A stretch of DNA of 64,000 bases from Dehalogenimonas sp. THU2 (GTDB lineage Bacteria > Chloroflexota > Dehalococcoidia > Dehalococcoidales > Dehalococcoidaceae): NCBI RefSeq assembly GCF_039749495.1, contig NZ_JBDLLU010000002.1:108631-172630 (forward strand). The letters are read 5' to 3'. The notes under the pieces are model-generated. The model was not told the origin of the DNA. It searched no databases and saw only the letters and a program-made list of their open reading frames with translations. This document shows, piece by piece, positions 11,090-22,557 of this stretch (position 1 is the first letter of the stretch; each line of letters starts with the position of its first letter). Made by a program: the position numbers and the translations under genes.

Positions 11090-11650
11090 TTATTTGGCTT
11101 TGCGCAGGGTTTTTACCAGCCAGATGACCTGGCAGGCTTCTTCCAGGCCGGCGGTGTGTTTGTAGGCTTCTTCCAGGTCTTTGCCGATGGCGAAGGTGCC
11201 GTGGCCGTAGAGCAGGACGATGTTCTGCGTTTTCAGGCCTTCCGCGATGACTTCCCCCAGGCAGCCGGGGCGGACGTCCTGGTTCCAGCCGAGGACAGGG
11301 ATCTTGCCCAGTTCATATAGTTCCGCCTGCTCCGAGACGATCTCCGTTTCCGTCATGGACAGGGCGATAGCGTGGGGGGGATGGGCGTGGACGACGGCGC
11401 CGGCGCCGGTGGCCTTCAGGATGGCGCGGTGAACCGGCAGTTCCACGGAGGCGAGGGGGGTCTGGTCGTCGTCAAATTCGATGCCGGTGGTGATGAGGTC
11501 TTGATCCCGGAGGGCGCCCAGTTGGGAGCCGCGGCGGGTGATCATCATGCGGCCTTCCCCCAGCCGGACGGACATATTGCCGCTGTGGGAGGACACCAGG
11601 CTGCGGGTGAAGAGGGCTTTACCGGTTTCTTTGAATTGAGTGACGAGCAT
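11090..11650 (-). CDS. Class II aldolase/adducin-family protein
   Basis: Zinc-dependent class II aldolase fold of the FucA/AraD group, which cleaves or epimerises sugar phosphates. The 186-residue product has the family hallmarks SSHSGNMSVRLGEGRMMITRRGSQLG near the N-terminus, the metal-binding VVHAHPPHAIALSM (His-x-His) and a late glycine/His motif LLYGHGTFAIGKDLEEAY. The substrate cannot be told from sequence; fuculose-1-phosphate aldolase-like is the usual label. The gene stands alone, opposite plsY. Confidence 0.85.
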   Translation of the reverse strand: MLVTQFKETGKALFTRSLVSSHSGNMSVRLGEGRMMITRRGSQLGALRDQDLITTGIEFDDDQTPLASVELPVHRAILKATGAGAVVHAHPPHAIALSMTETEIVSEQAELYELGKIPVLGWNQDVRPGCLGEVIAEGLKTQNIVLLYGHGTFAIGKDLEEAYKHTAGLEEACQVIWLVKTLRKAK

Positions 11651-11850
11651 ATACTTTACCTTTGACGAAATTCTAATATCTAATTTCTAATATCTAAACA
11701 ATATCAAAATTCAAAGTACCAAATTCAAAACAACAAGTTTTTCCCGGGGCTTTTTTTAGGGGGTCCCCTCACCCTACCCTCTCCCCGTTGGGGAGAGGGA
11801 AAAACGACCGGAGGGGCGACCGGCCGGTCGCCCCTACATGCATTACCGGA
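11651..11850. repeat. Repeat cluster between the aldolase and lexA
   Basis: Contains an ATTCTAATATCTAATTTCTA-type AT-rich tract (11670-11720), a CTCTCCCCGTTGGGGAGAGG hairpin (11778-11797) and a GGGGCGACCGGCCGGTCGCC palindrome (11812-11831). The first two families recur elsewhere in the window. Confidence 0.7.
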
Positions 11851-12501
11851 TTAGCCCAGCTTGCGGATGACGCCGATGACGCGGCCCTGGATTACTACGT
11901 GGCGGGCGTCGACAATAATGGGAGTCATGAGGATGTTGGCCGGTTGCAGGCGGACTTTGGCGCCTTCCCTAAAGACCTTTTTGAGGGTGGTTTCCTTGTC
12001 CGACTTCAGCCAGACCGCGGCCATCTCGCCGTTCTCCACTTCCTGCACGGCCTGGAGGATGACGGTGTCGCCATCGGCGATCAGGGCGTCGATCATGGAG
12101 TTGCCGCGGACCTTGAGAGCGTAGATGTCCTTGCGGTTGGCCACGATATCATCCGGCACCTCGACGTTGTCCGCGGACAGCGCCGGGTTCCAAGACTCGA
12201 TGTCCGGCACCGGGATGGGCTTGCCGGCGGAGATCTGGCCCAGCAGCGGCACCAGGGCCCGGGTGCGGCCTTCGGTTTCCAGGAGCTCGATGCCGCGGGA
12301 GATCTCCGGATGGCGGCGGATATAGCCGGCGCGTTCCAGGTGCTTCAGATTATAGTCCGCCACGGAGGTGGAGCTGATCTTGCAGCCGGCCACGATGTCA
12401 CGGATGCTGGGCGGGATGCCCCGCTGCTTGAAATAATCACGAATGAATTCCAGCATCGCCAGCTGGCGCTCGGTCATCGTTTTTCTTGCCGTTCTAGCCA
12501 T
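11851..12501 (-). CDS. lexA: LexA repressor
   Basis: SOS-response repressor that self-cleaves when stimulated by RecA filaments. The product of about 216 residues has an N-terminal winged helix (MTERQLAMLEFIRDYFKQRG, ISSTSVADYNLKHLERAGYI). The Ala-Gly cleavage site lies in GQISAGKPIPV. The catalytic Ser lies in VRGNSMIDALIADGD and the Lys in AAVWLKSDKETTLKK. I chose the ATG at 12501, which follows AGGTGA; a TTG 21 bases upstream would fall inside the LexA box. The operator at 12517-12528 shows autoregulation. Confidence 0.94.
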   Translation of the reverse strand: MARTARKTMTERQLAMLEFIRDYFKQRGIPPSIRDIVAGCKISSTSVADYNLKHLERAGYIRRHPEISRGIELLETEGRTRALVPLLGQISAGKPIPVPDIESWNPALSADNVEVPDDIVANRKDIYALKVRGNSMIDALIADGDTVILQAVQEVENGEMAAVWLKSDKETTLKKVFREGAKVRLQPANILMTPIIVDARHVVIQGRVIGVIRKLG

Positions 12502-12516
12502 ATCTTTCACCTGCCT

Positions 12517-12528
12517 GAACAATTGTTC
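12517..12528 (-). promoter_or_regulatory. LexA (SOS) box upstream of lexA
   Basis: A perfect palindrome GAACAATTGTTC matches the GAAC-N4-GTTC core of the Gram-positive (DinR-type) SOS box. It lies 16 bases upstream of the lexA ATG, as expected for autorepression. Confidence 0.85.
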
Positions 12529-12617
12529 TTTAGCAACTTTACCCCCAACCGGGACACGTTGTCAAGACTTTTGAAACGCATGTCCAGTTGTACCGGACCT
12601 TTTTGTCTCTCCGAGTC

Positions 12618-15062
<2,445 letters not shown>

Positions 15063-15068
15063 ATGTTC

Positions 15069-15872
15069 CTAGACCTCCAATTCCTCGTCGTCATCGTCAT
15101 CATCGGAGAATTCGTCATCCGATTCCTCGACCGGCAGTTCCGGCTCTTCCGTTTCCTGGCCAGGCTCGGTCTCTTCCGTGCCTGTATCCTCAAGGTGTGG
15201 TTTACGCGTCGCCGGGGTCAGCCGCGGCGGGAAGGACATCTGCCCTGCCTGGGACGGATCCTGGTAAGTTTCCCGTATCATGACCGCCAGTTTGTCCTCC
15301 GCGACGCTGATGACGGTGGCCGAATACCGGTTGCCGCCCTTCATCAGCTTGAGGAGCCTCAGGGCGTGGCGGGTGTCCACCGTGCCGAGGTATTCCCCGG
15401 TGAGGCTGTCGATAAAAAGGTTGCCCTGGGCAGGGCGCAGGTTGAGCTTGTCGCCGGCATCCAGGCGGGCCAGCACTTCTTTGGTCGCCAGCTTGAGCAG
15501 CGTGACCAGGCCGGCCTTGCCAATCTCCTCGATGAAGACCAGAGGCTCGACACGCTGGCTTTCCCCGGCCGCGCCCTTGGTCACTCCGGCGGCGGCCAGT
15601 ACTTCCAGCCGCTTCAAATTGCGGTCGGCGATGCTGTTATATGGGTCCAGTTCCCGGGATTTGCCGTAGGCGTTCCTGGCCTGGTCGTATTCACCGAGCT
15701 CCATGTGCGCCCGGCCCAACCGGTTCCAGGCTTCCACATCGGCGGGAAAAAGATCGACGATGGCCTGATTAGCCGAGGCGGCTTCACGCCAACGCCCGGC
15801 CATGGCCGCCTCCAGGGCTGCCTGGGTGTTATTTTTTTTCAGTTTAGCCTGCTCATCGTCATCGTAAGCCAT
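15069..15872 (-). CDS. TPR-repeat protein with acidic C-terminus
   Basis: A 267-residue soluble protein of unknown role. Residues 15-95 form two to three tetratricopeptide-like helices (AGRWREAASANQAIVDLFPADVEAW..., then a GEYDQARNAYGKSRELDP unit). A middle segment (residues 100-205) looks like a TRAM or PUA-type small beta domain but is not recognised with certainty. The last 40 residues are nearly all Asp, Glu and Pro. It ends 6 bases before gyrA and may be translated with it; whether it acts on gyrase is unknown. Confidence 0.8.
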   Translation of the reverse strand: MAYDDDEQAKLKKNNTQAALEAAMAGRWREAASANQAIVDLFPADVEAWNRLGRAHMELGEYDQARNAYGKSRELDPYNSIADRNLKRLEVLAAAGVTKGAAGESQRVEPLVFIEEIGKAGLVTLLKLATKEVLARLDAGDKLNLRPAQGNLFIDSLTGEYLGTVDTRHALRLLKLMKGGNRYSATVISVAEDKLAVMIRETYQDPSQAGQMSFPPRLTPATRKPHLEDTGTEETEPGQETEEPELPVEESDDEFSDDDDDDEELEV

Positions 15873-16293
15873 CGCGCTCTCCTGTTGCCGGATTTAGATG
15901 TGAGATTTTACTCGATTAGCGCAACGCGGGCAAATCGCCCCCGCCGCCGATGTCAAACAAGACGGCGTATTATAGCATCTTTGGGCTACAAATGCTGCCC
16001 TTCCAGTGGGAAATTACAAGATACAAGATACAAATTCACTGTGCTTCGCTCAGTACGAGCTAAACAAATTCCAGGGGGGCAAGATTGCTTCGTCAAGGGG
16101 TCGCAAAGACGGGGAAAACGGTTTCGATATGCATTTTTCGCTAATGGGGAATCCATGGATCCTCCGCTTTCGCGTAGGATGACAAAAGGGCGGCATGGCA
16201 GGCGGGTTGCGCGTCACGCTCGTTTGGCGGCATCGAGATCGTTTCGCCGGAGGCTCACGATGACGATTGGTGATGGGCCGGTGGTGCGCCTTC
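15873..16293. other. Intergenic region between the TPR gene and hisS
   Basis: About 420 bases without a credible gene. It contains TACAAGATACAAGATACAAATT direct repeats (16016-16036) and a diverged ATTGCTTCG...TCGCAAAGAC repeat (16083-16112). The reverse complement of TATTATAGC near 15968 could be a -10 for the leftward TPR-gyrA operon, but no convincing -35 is seen. Confidence 0.5.
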
Positions 16294-17550
16294 CTATAAG
16301 TTCTTGAGCGCCGACGCCAGACCGTCGAGAGGCAGAGAACTCTGCTCCGAGTTGCTCATGTCACGCAGGATCACCGTGCGAGTTTCAAGTTCCGATTCGC
16401 CGAGGATGAGGGCGTACTTGGCTCCCACCGCCGAGGCGCCGCGCAGCTGGGCTTTCAGGCTGCGGCCGCCGAGGGATTGGACCAGACCGATGCCCTCCCG
16501 CCGCAGGTCCGCGGCCAGGGTGAAGGCCACCAGCGCGGCGGAGTCTCCCAGCCAGGCGAGGTAGAAACGGGGCGCCGGTAATGGCGGGACGGCGACGTTC
16601 TGGCGCTTGAGGTTCAGGATGATGCGCTCGATGCCGGTGGCGAAGCCGGTGGCCGGGGTGGAATCGCCGCCGAGTTGTTCTAACAGCCCGTCATAGCGGC
16701 CGCCGCCGCCGATGGTGGACTGGGCGCCTTCTTCCTGCGGCTGGATCTCGAAAACGGTGCGACGGTAGTAGTCCAGGCCGCGCACCAGGCAGTTGTTGAT
16801 CTCAAAGGGGATGCCTACGGCTCCCAGCATGGCAATGAGTTTCTCAAAATGCGCCTTGCAGTCCGGGCACAGGTAATCCGTTGAGCGCGGCGCTTTGGCC
16901 GCGGCGGCGCGGCAATCCGGCTTCTTGCAGTCGAGCAGTCGCAAAGGATTCTTGTGGTAGCGGACGCGGCAGTCCTGGCACTGGGTGTCAATGCAGCTCT
17001 CGTAATAGGCCTTGAGTGCCGCAACGTATTCCGCGCGGCACTCCGGGCAGCCGATGGAATTGAGCTGCACCGGCAGCGTGGTCAGTCCCAGTTCTGAGTA
17101 GAAGCGCCAGGCCATGTCGATGACCTCGGCGTCGGCGCCGGCGTCCGCCTCGCCGATAAGTTCGAAACCGAACTGGTGATGCTCCCGGTAGCGGCCGGCC
17201 TGGGGGCGGTCATAGCGGAAGATGTTGGCCAGGTAATAAAGCTTGACCGGCTTGGGGCGGGAGCCCATGCCGTGCTCCAGGTAGGCGCGGCACACCGGGG
17301 CGGTGCCCTCAGGGCGGAGGGTCAGATCGGAACCGCCGCGGTCGGCAAAGGTGTACATCTCCTTGGAGACGATATCGGTCTCCTCGCCGACGGTGCGGAT
17401 GAAGAGGTGGGAGTCCTCGAAAGTGGGTGTATCGATGCGGGCGTAGCCGTAACGTTCCGCCACGGCGGCGGCCTTCTCCTGAACGTAACGCCAGTAAGGC
17501 TGCTCTTCCGGCAGTATATCCTGGGTGCCTCGGGGCGACTGGTAATCCAT
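16294..17550 (-). CDS. hisS: Histidyl-tRNA synthetase
   Basis: Charges tRNA-His with histidine in the cytoplasm. The product of about 418 residues has class II motifs: PRGTQDILPEE at the start, LRPEGTAPVCRAYLEHGM (motif 2 region), FRYDRPQAGRYREHHQFG, the histidine A motif LVRGLDYYRRTVFE and GGGRYDGLLEQLGG. The anticodon-binding domain is C-terminal. An inserted Cys-rich segment (CPECRAEY, CQDCRVRY, CPDCKAHF) is typical of HisS forms found in several anaerobes. I chose the ATG at 17550, which follows AAGGAGCACC; the longer frame to 17610 runs through repeat DNA. Confidence 0.95.
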   Translation of the reverse strand: MDYQSPRGTQDILPEEQPYWRYVQEKAAAVAERYGYARIDTPTFEDSHLFIRTVGEETDIVSKEMYTFADRGGSDLTLRPEGTAPVCRAYLEHGMGSRPKPVKLYYLANIFRYDRPQAGRYREHHQFGFELIGEADAGADAEVIDMAWRFYSELGLTTLPVQLNSIGCPECRAEYVAALKAYYESCIDTQCQDCRVRYHKNPLRLLDCKKPDCRAAAAKAPRSTDYLCPDCKAHFEKLIAMLGAVGIPFEINNCLVRGLDYYRRTVFEIQPQEEGAQSTIGGGGRYDGLLEQLGGDSTPATGFATGIERIILNLKRQNVAVPPLPAPRFYLAWLGDSAALVAFTLAADLRREGIGLVQSLGGRSLKAQLRGASAVGAKYALILGESELETRTVILRDMSNSEQSSLPLDGLASALKNL

Positions 17551-17783
17551 GGTGCTCCTTGACGAGTTGGTAGTTTTCAGTTTTTTCGGGTGACGGGACA
17601 ATAATACCAATATTGGCGGGTCAAATACTACCGGGTTGGCAAAGCGCGGAGGAAAAAATCCCTCTTATGTCTCCCTTTCGCGAAAGGGAGAGGCGAACTG
17701 TGATTTCGTCAGAATTAAGGCCCAGCATGACACCCCCGGCTCCGCGCGGGTATAATTAAGGTAATCCCAGTTAGGAGACGCTA
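17551..17783. promoter_or_regulatory. Repeat tract and promoter ahead of mazG
   Basis: Contains AATACTACC-type repeats (17600-17630) and a CCCTTTCGCGAAAGGG inverted repeat (near 17680). ATGACA (17727-17732), an 18-base spacer and TATAAT (17751-17756) form a plausible promoter for mazG. Confidence 0.55.
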
Positions 17784-18563
17784 TTGGATAAACCCGGCGA
17801 GTTTCAGACATTGGTCAGCATCATCGACCGGCTGCGGTCTCCGGACGGGTGCCCGTGGGACCGGGAGCAGACGCATTTGTCCATCCGCGACAGCCTGCTG
17901 GAGGAGTGTTACGAGGTGCTGGAAGCCCTGGACGCCAACGACTCCCGGGAGCTCAAGACCGAACTGGGCGACCTGCTGATGCAGGTGGTGTTCCATGCCC
18001 GCATCGCGGCGGAGGCCGGGGATTTCACCATAAACGACGTCATCGAGGGGATCGTGGCCAAGCTGGTGCGCCGCCATCCGCATGTCTTCGGAGATAAGGA
18101 CGCCGCTAACTCCGCCGAGGTGCTGCGGCACTGGGAGGACATCAAGAAGACGGAACGGCCGGAAAATGCCTCGATGCTGGACGGAGCGCCCAAAGCCATG
18201 CCCGCGCTGGCCTACAGCCAGGAGATACAGGGCAGGGTGGCGCGGGTGGGTTTCGACTGGAAGGACGACGAGGGGGTCCTCGACAAGCTGGCCGAAGAGA
18301 TCGAAGAGTTGAAGGACTCAAAGACCGCCGCGGAACGGGAGGACGAGTTCGGCGACGTGCTGTTCACCATGGTCAACTACGCCCGCCGCCAGGGCATCGA
18401 CGCCGAGAGCGCGCTAAGAAGCGCCGGGCGGAAGTTCTACGAGCGCTTCAAACTGATGGAAAACTACTGCTGTGAGGAAGGGGTGAGCTTCAAGGAACTG
18501 ACCTTCGAGCAGCAGAACGCGCTGTGGGAACGGATGAAGGCGGAGCATGACGCGAGGGGCTAA
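17784..18563 (+). CDS. mazG: Nucleoside triphosphate pyrophosphohydrolase MazG
   Basis: Hydrolyses NTPs and dNTPs to monophosphates and pyrophosphate, a house-cleaning role. The 259-residue protein contains two MazG domains. The first has LRSPDGCPWDREQTHLSIRD with metal-binding EECYEVLEALD and ELGDLLMQVVFHARI. The second has LAEEIEELKDS and EDEFGDVLFTMVNYAR. Start is the TTG at 17784, preceded by TAGGAG, and no in-frame ATG exists nearby. It is transcribed alone from the promoter just upstream. Confidence 0.93.
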   Translation: MDKPGEFQTLVSIIDRLRSPDGCPWDREQTHLSIRDSLLEECYEVLEALDANDSRELKTELGDLLMQVVFHARIAAEAGDFTINDVIEGIVAKLVRRHPHVFGDKDAANSAEVLRHWEDIKKTERPENASMLDGAPKAMPALAYSQEIQGRVARVGFDWKDDEGVLDKLAEEIEELKDSKTAAEREDEFGDVLFTMVNYARRQGIDAESALRSAGRKFYERFKLMENYCCEEGVSFKELTFEQQNALWERMKAEHDARG

Positions 18564-18664
18564 TCGTGCTATTATCTAATGAAGTCGCTGATCGGGGTCG
18601 CAGGTACACGAATCGGGGATGGAGGTTCTTCGCTAGGTTCGGCAACGAAGGCGGAGAGAAAAAT

Positions 18665-18741
18665 GGTCGGGGCGAGAAGATTCGAACTTCCGGCCTCAGC
18701 GTCCCGAACGCTGCGCGCTAACCAGGCTGCGCTACGCCCCG
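18665..18741 (-). tRNA. tRNA-Pro (anticodon CGG)
   Basis: A 77-nt cloverleaf read on the minus strand. The acceptor stem is CGGGGCG/CGCCCCG with the CCA end encoded, and the anticodon arm is CAGCG-TTCGGGA-CGCTG, giving anticodon CGG for codon CCG. The T-arm is GGAAG-TTCGAAT-CTTCT. Confidence 0.93.
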
Positions 18742-18794
18742 CCAGACGGATATTATATGCTTTGCCCGCCGACTAAAGCAAATAGGATGGCAAC

Positions 18795-19982
18795 ATGAAA
18801 TACGTAGTCCTTATCATCGACGGCGCCTCCGGATGGCCGGTTGAATCCCTGGGCGGCAAGACCAGCCTGGAAGCGGCGGAGACGCCCAACCTGGATCAGA
18901 TGGCCCGCCGCAGCACGGTGGGTATGACCGGTACGGTGCCCGAGGGCATGGAGCCTTCCAGCGCCTGCGCTTGCATGTCGGTGCTGGGCTATAACCCCCG
19001 GGTGTTCTACAAAGGCCGCGCCGCCATCGAGGCCAGGAGCCTGGGCATCGATATCGCGCCGGACGAAGTGGTCTTCCGCGCCAATCTGGTCACCGTCACC
19101 GGCGGCAGAATGGCGAGCTACGCCGCCGGTCATATCACCTCCGCCGAATCGGCCATGATCATCGACAACCTCAATAAGGAACTGCGGACGCCGGACCTGG
19201 AGTTCTTTCCCGGCGTCAATTATCGGCACCTGCTGAAACTCAAAGGCCATCCCGAAACGCTAAAAGCCGTCTGCACCCCGCCCCACGACATCTCCGACCA
19301 GCCTATAGAGGCCTATCTGCCACAGGGCGAAGGCAGCGAACTGCTGCGCAGCATCATGACCGCTTCCGAAAAAGTGCTGCGGGATCACCCGGTTAACCTG
19401 GAAAGAAAGATACGCGGCGAACTACCGGCTACCGGACTGTGGCTCTTCTGGGGCTGCGGACCGCTGCCGGAAATGCCGTCCTTCCAGGAACGCTATGGCG
19501 TCACCTCCGCCATCACCTCCGGGGTGGACCTGCTGCGAGGCCTGGGCCAGATGCAGGGCATGGACGTGCTGTATATCGACGGCGTCACCGACAACATCGA
19601 CAACGATTACGCTTTCCAGATGGAAGAGGCGCTCAAGGCGCTAGACGTTTATGACATGGTGGTGGTGCACGTGGAAGCCCCGGACGAAGCGGCCCATGTC
19701 GGCAGCGCCGGGGACAAGGTCAAATCCATCGAGATGATCGACCGGGACATGGTCAGCAGACTGCGAAACTACACCAAGGACAAGCTGCGCGTCCTGGTCA
19801 TGCCGGACCACCCGACGCCGCTCCAGACCCGCACCCATGCCGCCGAACCGGTGCCCTTCATGATCTGGGGTTCCGGCGTGAGGACCTCCGGCGCAAGGCG
19901 CTTTACTGAGGCCGAGGCCAGGTCCACCGGCAAAACGGTGGCCGAGGCGCATTATTTGATGAGCCAGGTGGTGAGGGGATAG
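18795..19982 (+). CDS. apgM: Cofactor-independent phosphoglycerate mutase, archaeal (ApgM) type
   Basis: Interconverts 3- and 2-phosphoglycerate in glycolysis and gluconeogenesis using metal ions. The 395-residue protein belongs to the alkaline phosphatase superfamily. It has the start motif VVLIIDGASGWP with the metal-binding Asp, the Ser nucleophile region EPSSACACMSVLGYNP and YKGRAAIEARSLGI. The late metal-binding motifs are VVVHVEAPDEAAHVG and VMPDHPTP. This form is typical of Archaea and several anaerobic bacteria. Start ATG follows ATAGGATGGCAAC. Confidence 0.93.
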   Translation: MKYVVLIIDGASGWPVESLGGKTSLEAAETPNLDQMARRSTVGMTGTVPEGMEPSSACACMSVLGYNPRVFYKGRAAIEARSLGIDIAPDEVVFRANLVTVTGGRMASYAAGHITSAESAMIIDNLNKELRTPDLEFFPGVNYRHLLKLKGHPETLKAVCTPPHDISDQPIEAYLPQGEGSELLRSIMTASEKVLRDHPVNLERKIRGELPATGLWLFWGCGPLPEMPSFQERYGVTSAITSGVDLLRGLGQMQGMDVLYIDGVTDNIDNDYAFQMEEALKALDVYDMVVVHVEAPDEAAHVGSAGDKVKSIEMIDRDMVSRLRNYTKDKLRVLVMPDHPTPLQTRTHAAEPVPFMIWGSGVRTSGARRFTEAEARSTGKTVAEAHYLMSQVVRG

Positions 19983-20088
19983 GCGGGGGGAATAATACCA
20001 ATGTCAAATACTACCAATACTACAAATAATCCAATAAACGAAGTGCTCGATATACAAATTGGAACTTGGAGTTTGGAATTTAACGCTG

Positions 20089-20295
20089 ATGTGTCCTAGA
20101 GAAGACGATACGTTTCGATCGACCCGCTATGGGGGTCACCCGCCGGCCTGCACCTGTGTTGCCTGCTGTGAGAAGCGGCGGGCGGGGATATCTACGGGGT
20201 ACACCAGGAAGAAGAGCAGCTCCGGTACGCCGGTGTGGTTCTGGACGGTCATCGCCGTGGTTGTCATTGCCGTGCTGCTGGCGCTGGTGTTCTGA
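20089..20295 (+). CDS. Small membrane protein with Cys-rich N-terminus
   Basis: A predicted 68-residue protein (from the ATG at 20089; the frame opens at 20059). It begins with a cysteine cluster (PACTCVACCEKRR) that could bind zinc. It ends in one transmembrane helix (VWFWTVIAVVVIAVLLALVF) directly at the C-terminus, as in a tail-anchored protein. No family is recognised and there is no clear ribosome binding site. The regular hydrophobic tail and Cys pattern argue against chance. Confidence 0.5.
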   Translation: MCPREDDTFRSTRYGGHPPACTCVACCEKRRAGISTGYTRKKSSSGTPVWFWTVIAVVVIAVLLALVF

Positions 20296-20350
20296 TAGAT
20301 TAGCCTCAGTCTCCGGAAATTCGTTTTATGACAGATAATCGGTTGTTTAA

Positions 20351-20389
20351 GGGGCCCCCTCACCTAGCCTCTCCCCGTGGGGGAGAGGG
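20351..20389. repeat. CCTCTCCCCGTGGGGGAGAGG hairpin repeat at the start of a lipoprotein gene
   Basis: A copy of the CCCTCACC...hairpin family. If the lipoprotein started at the ATG at 20328 the repeat would be translated (KGPPHLASPRGGEG). Confidence 0.7.
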
Positions 20390-20399
20390 ATTTCGTTTG

Positions 20400-21233
20400 G
20401 TGCTAGCGTCGATCGCCGTAATGGCAGTGATAGCTCTGTCCGGCTGCTCTTTTTCGTTATCGATTCCCGTCGCCAGTCAGCCCCCGCCGGTCACGCTGTC
20501 GGCCCCGGATTACGTTACCGGGCATAACTCCATCAGCGGGGCGCTGGCCTACGAAGAGCGGCAGCCGCCTTACGTCCTTTTCCCCGGCGGACCGCCGGTT
20601 ACTCTCACCAACAACCCGGCGGCGACGGACCCGACCTGGGATGAACTGATGGCTTTTGTCCGCGCCGACGCCACCGACCGGAACGCCTACCTGCCGGACT
20701 ACTACATGTGCGGCGGCTTTGCCCAGGACCTGCATAACAATGCCGAGGCCACCGGCATCCGCGCCGGCTGGATAGCCATCGACTTCTACGATAAGAGCGT
20801 CGGCCACGCCGCCACGGCGTTCAATACCACCGACCGGGGACTGGTGGTCATCGACGGCACCTCGTCGTACGACACCGGGGGCCGGGGACTGGGGGGCGGC
20901 GGAAGTGAAGGCTTCGACAAGGTGGCCTATGTGGTCATCGGCGAGGATTACGGCGTCATCGCCCTTGAGGTTGCCGCCTCACCGCTCTATAATTACTACC
21001 TGTCCTACCTGGATAAGATGCAGGCCTTCGAAGAGCTGAAAAATGACTACGAACAGCAGGCGGCGGCTTACAACCAGGCGGCTAAATCCGGCAGCCAGAG
21101 TTACGGCTCGCTCAAGGACTGGTACCAGCGCCTGAAGGACATGGAAAACGAGCTGGACGCGCTGTCGGGCGAACTGGGCGGATATTACTGGGAGAGCCTG
21201 GGGACGGTGTCCGAGGTCAAGGTTTACTGGTAA
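20400..21233 (+). CDS. Predicted lipoprotein with transglutaminase-like domain
   Basis: A 277-residue surface lipoprotein when started at the GTG at 20400. The upstream ATG at 20328 gives 301 residues but runs through a dispersed repeat. A hydrophobic stretch ends in the lipobox LSGC. Residues in DYYMCGGFAQDLHNNAEATGIRAGWIAIDF, followed by VGHAATAF and VVIDGT, give the Cys-His-Asp order of transglutaminase-like cysteine hydrolases. The C-terminal quarter (EELKNDYEQQAAAYNQAA, LKDMENELDALSGEL) is predicted coiled coil. The substrate is unknown; a role at the cell surface is inferred from the lipobox. Confidence 0.7.
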   Translation: MLASIAVMAVIALSGCSFSLSIPVASQPPPVTLSAPDYVTGHNSISGALAYEERQPPYVLFPGGPPVTLTNNPAATDPTWDELMAFVRADATDRNAYLPDYYMCGGFAQDLHNNAEATGIRAGWIAIDFYDKSVGHAATAFNTTDRGLVVIDGTSSYDTGGRGLGGGGSEGFDKVAYVVIGEDYGVIALEVAASPLYNYYLSYLDKMQAFEELKNDYEQQAAAYNQAAKSGSQSYGSLKDWYQRLKDMENELDALSGELGGYYWESLGTVSEVKVYW

Positions 21234-21237
21234 GAGT

Positions 21238-21283
21238 TCCTCTCCCCCTTCGGCAAGCTCAGGGCAGGCATCGAGGGAGAGGA
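21238..21283. repeat. CCTCTCCC...GGGAGAGG repeat with CTTCGGCAAGCTCAGGGCAG insert
   Basis: An imperfect inverted repeat of the same hairpin family, in the 72-base gap before lysC. A relative containing CTTCGGCTTCGCTCAGGACAG is at 27298-27360. Confidence 0.6.
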
Positions 21284-21305
21284 AAATTGAATTATTCGAG
21301 GTAAA

Positions 21306-22523
21306 ATGGCGATCATCGTACAAAAATACGGCGGCACCTCGGTGGCCAACGCCGAACGCATCCGCGCCGTAGCCAACCGCGTTGCCGCCACCAAGGAACG
21401 GGGTAACCAGGTGGTGGTGGTGGTCTCCGCCATGGGCGACGCCACCGACGACCTGATCGAATTGGCGCGCTCGCTGACCGATGCCCCCGATCCCCGTGAA
21501 CTGGACCTGCTGATGTCCACCGGGGAGATAGTATCATCGACGCTGCTGGCCATGGCGTTAAAGCATATGGGGCACGAGGCTATCAGCCTTTCCGGCGCCC
21601 AGGCGGGCATCAAGACCGATTCTTCACACTCTCGGGCGCGCATCACCGGCATCGAGCCTGAGCGCATCCACCGCGAGCTGCATAAAGGCCGGGTGGTCAT
21701 CGTGGCCGGTTTCCAGGGCATCACCGACGGCATGGAGGTAACCACGCTGGGGCGAGGCGGCTCCGATACCTCGGCGGTGGCGCTGGCGGCGATACTCGGC
21801 GCAGAGGTGTGCGAACGCTTCACCGATGTGGACGGCGTCTATACCGCCGACCCGCGGGTGGTGCCGGAGGCGCGGCGGCTCAAGGAGATCAGCTACGACG
21901 AGATGCTGGAACTGGCCACCTGGGGCGCCAAGATCATGCACCCGAGGGCGGTGGAGCTGGGCCAGATCTACAACATACCGATACTTGTCGCCTCAAGTTT
22001 CAACGATAATCCAGGCACCCTGATACACGGAGGAACCATGGAGATACGGAATAAGGTGAGCGGCATCGCTCACGACCTGGACGTAGCCAAGATAACAATG
22101 GTCGGCGTGCCGGACAAACCAGGTATCGCCGCCTCGCTCTTCGAACCGCTGGCCAAGGCCGGCGTCAGCGTGGACACCATCGTCCAGAACGCCAGTGTGG
22201 CGCATATCACCGATATGACCTTCACCGTGGCTGAGTCCGACCTGCCCAAGGCCATGAACGTGGTCAAACCCATCGCCGACGAACTGGGGGCTTCCAACAT
22301 CGCCGCCGATCCCAATATCGGCAAGGTCAGCATTGTCGGCACCGGCATCCAGAACACGCCGGGCTACGCTGCCAAGATGTTCCGCGTCCTCTATGACGCC
22401 GGCATCAACATCGACCTGATCTCGACCTCCGAAATCCGCATCACCGTGCTGATAGAGGAAGGCAAGGTCAAGGAGGCGGTGCAGGCGCTGCACAAGGCTT
22501 TCGCGCTGGAAACAGAAGAGTAA
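21306..22523 (+). CDS. lysC: Aspartate kinase
   Basis: Phosphorylates aspartate, the first step to Lys, Thr, Met and diaminopimelate. The 405-residue protein starts with the kinase signature VQKYGGTSVANAERI. It has LDLLMSTGEIVSS and TTLGRGGSDTSAVALAA, then FTDVDGVYTADPRVVP. Two C-terminal ACT domains (from about residue 265) contain VPDKPGIAASLF and VGTGIQNTPGYAAKMF and allow end-product feedback. The start ATG follows GAGGTAAA. A strong terminator lies 34 bases after the stop, so it is a single-gene unit. Confidence 0.95.
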   Translation: MAIIVQKYGGTSVANAERIRAVANRVAATKERGNQVVVVVSAMGDATDDLIELARSLTDAPDPRELDLLMSTGEIVSSTLLAMALKHMGHEAISLSGAQAGIKTDSSHSRARITGIEPERIHRELHKGRVVIVAGFQGITDGMEVTTLGRGGSDTSAVALAAILGAEVCERFTDVDGVYTADPRVVPEARRLKEISYDEMLELATWGAKIMHPRAVELGQIYNIPILVASSFNDNPGTLIHGGTMEIRNKVSGIAHDLDVAKITMVGVPDKPGIAASLFEPLAKAGVSVDTIVQNASVAHITDMTFTVAESDLPKAMNVVKPIADELGASNIAADPNIGKVSIVGTGIQNTPGYAAKMFRVLYDAGINIDLISTSEIRITVLIEEGKVKEAVQALHKAFALETEE

Positions 22524-22557
22524 TCGCCGATCGAATAACTCACAGGGGATAACGGAA

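Noticed and set aside
20129..20338. A 69-codon Arg-rich frame overlapping the small membrane protein
   Set aside because: Arg/Pro/Trp-rich shadow composition; the other frame gives a coherent transmembrane helix.
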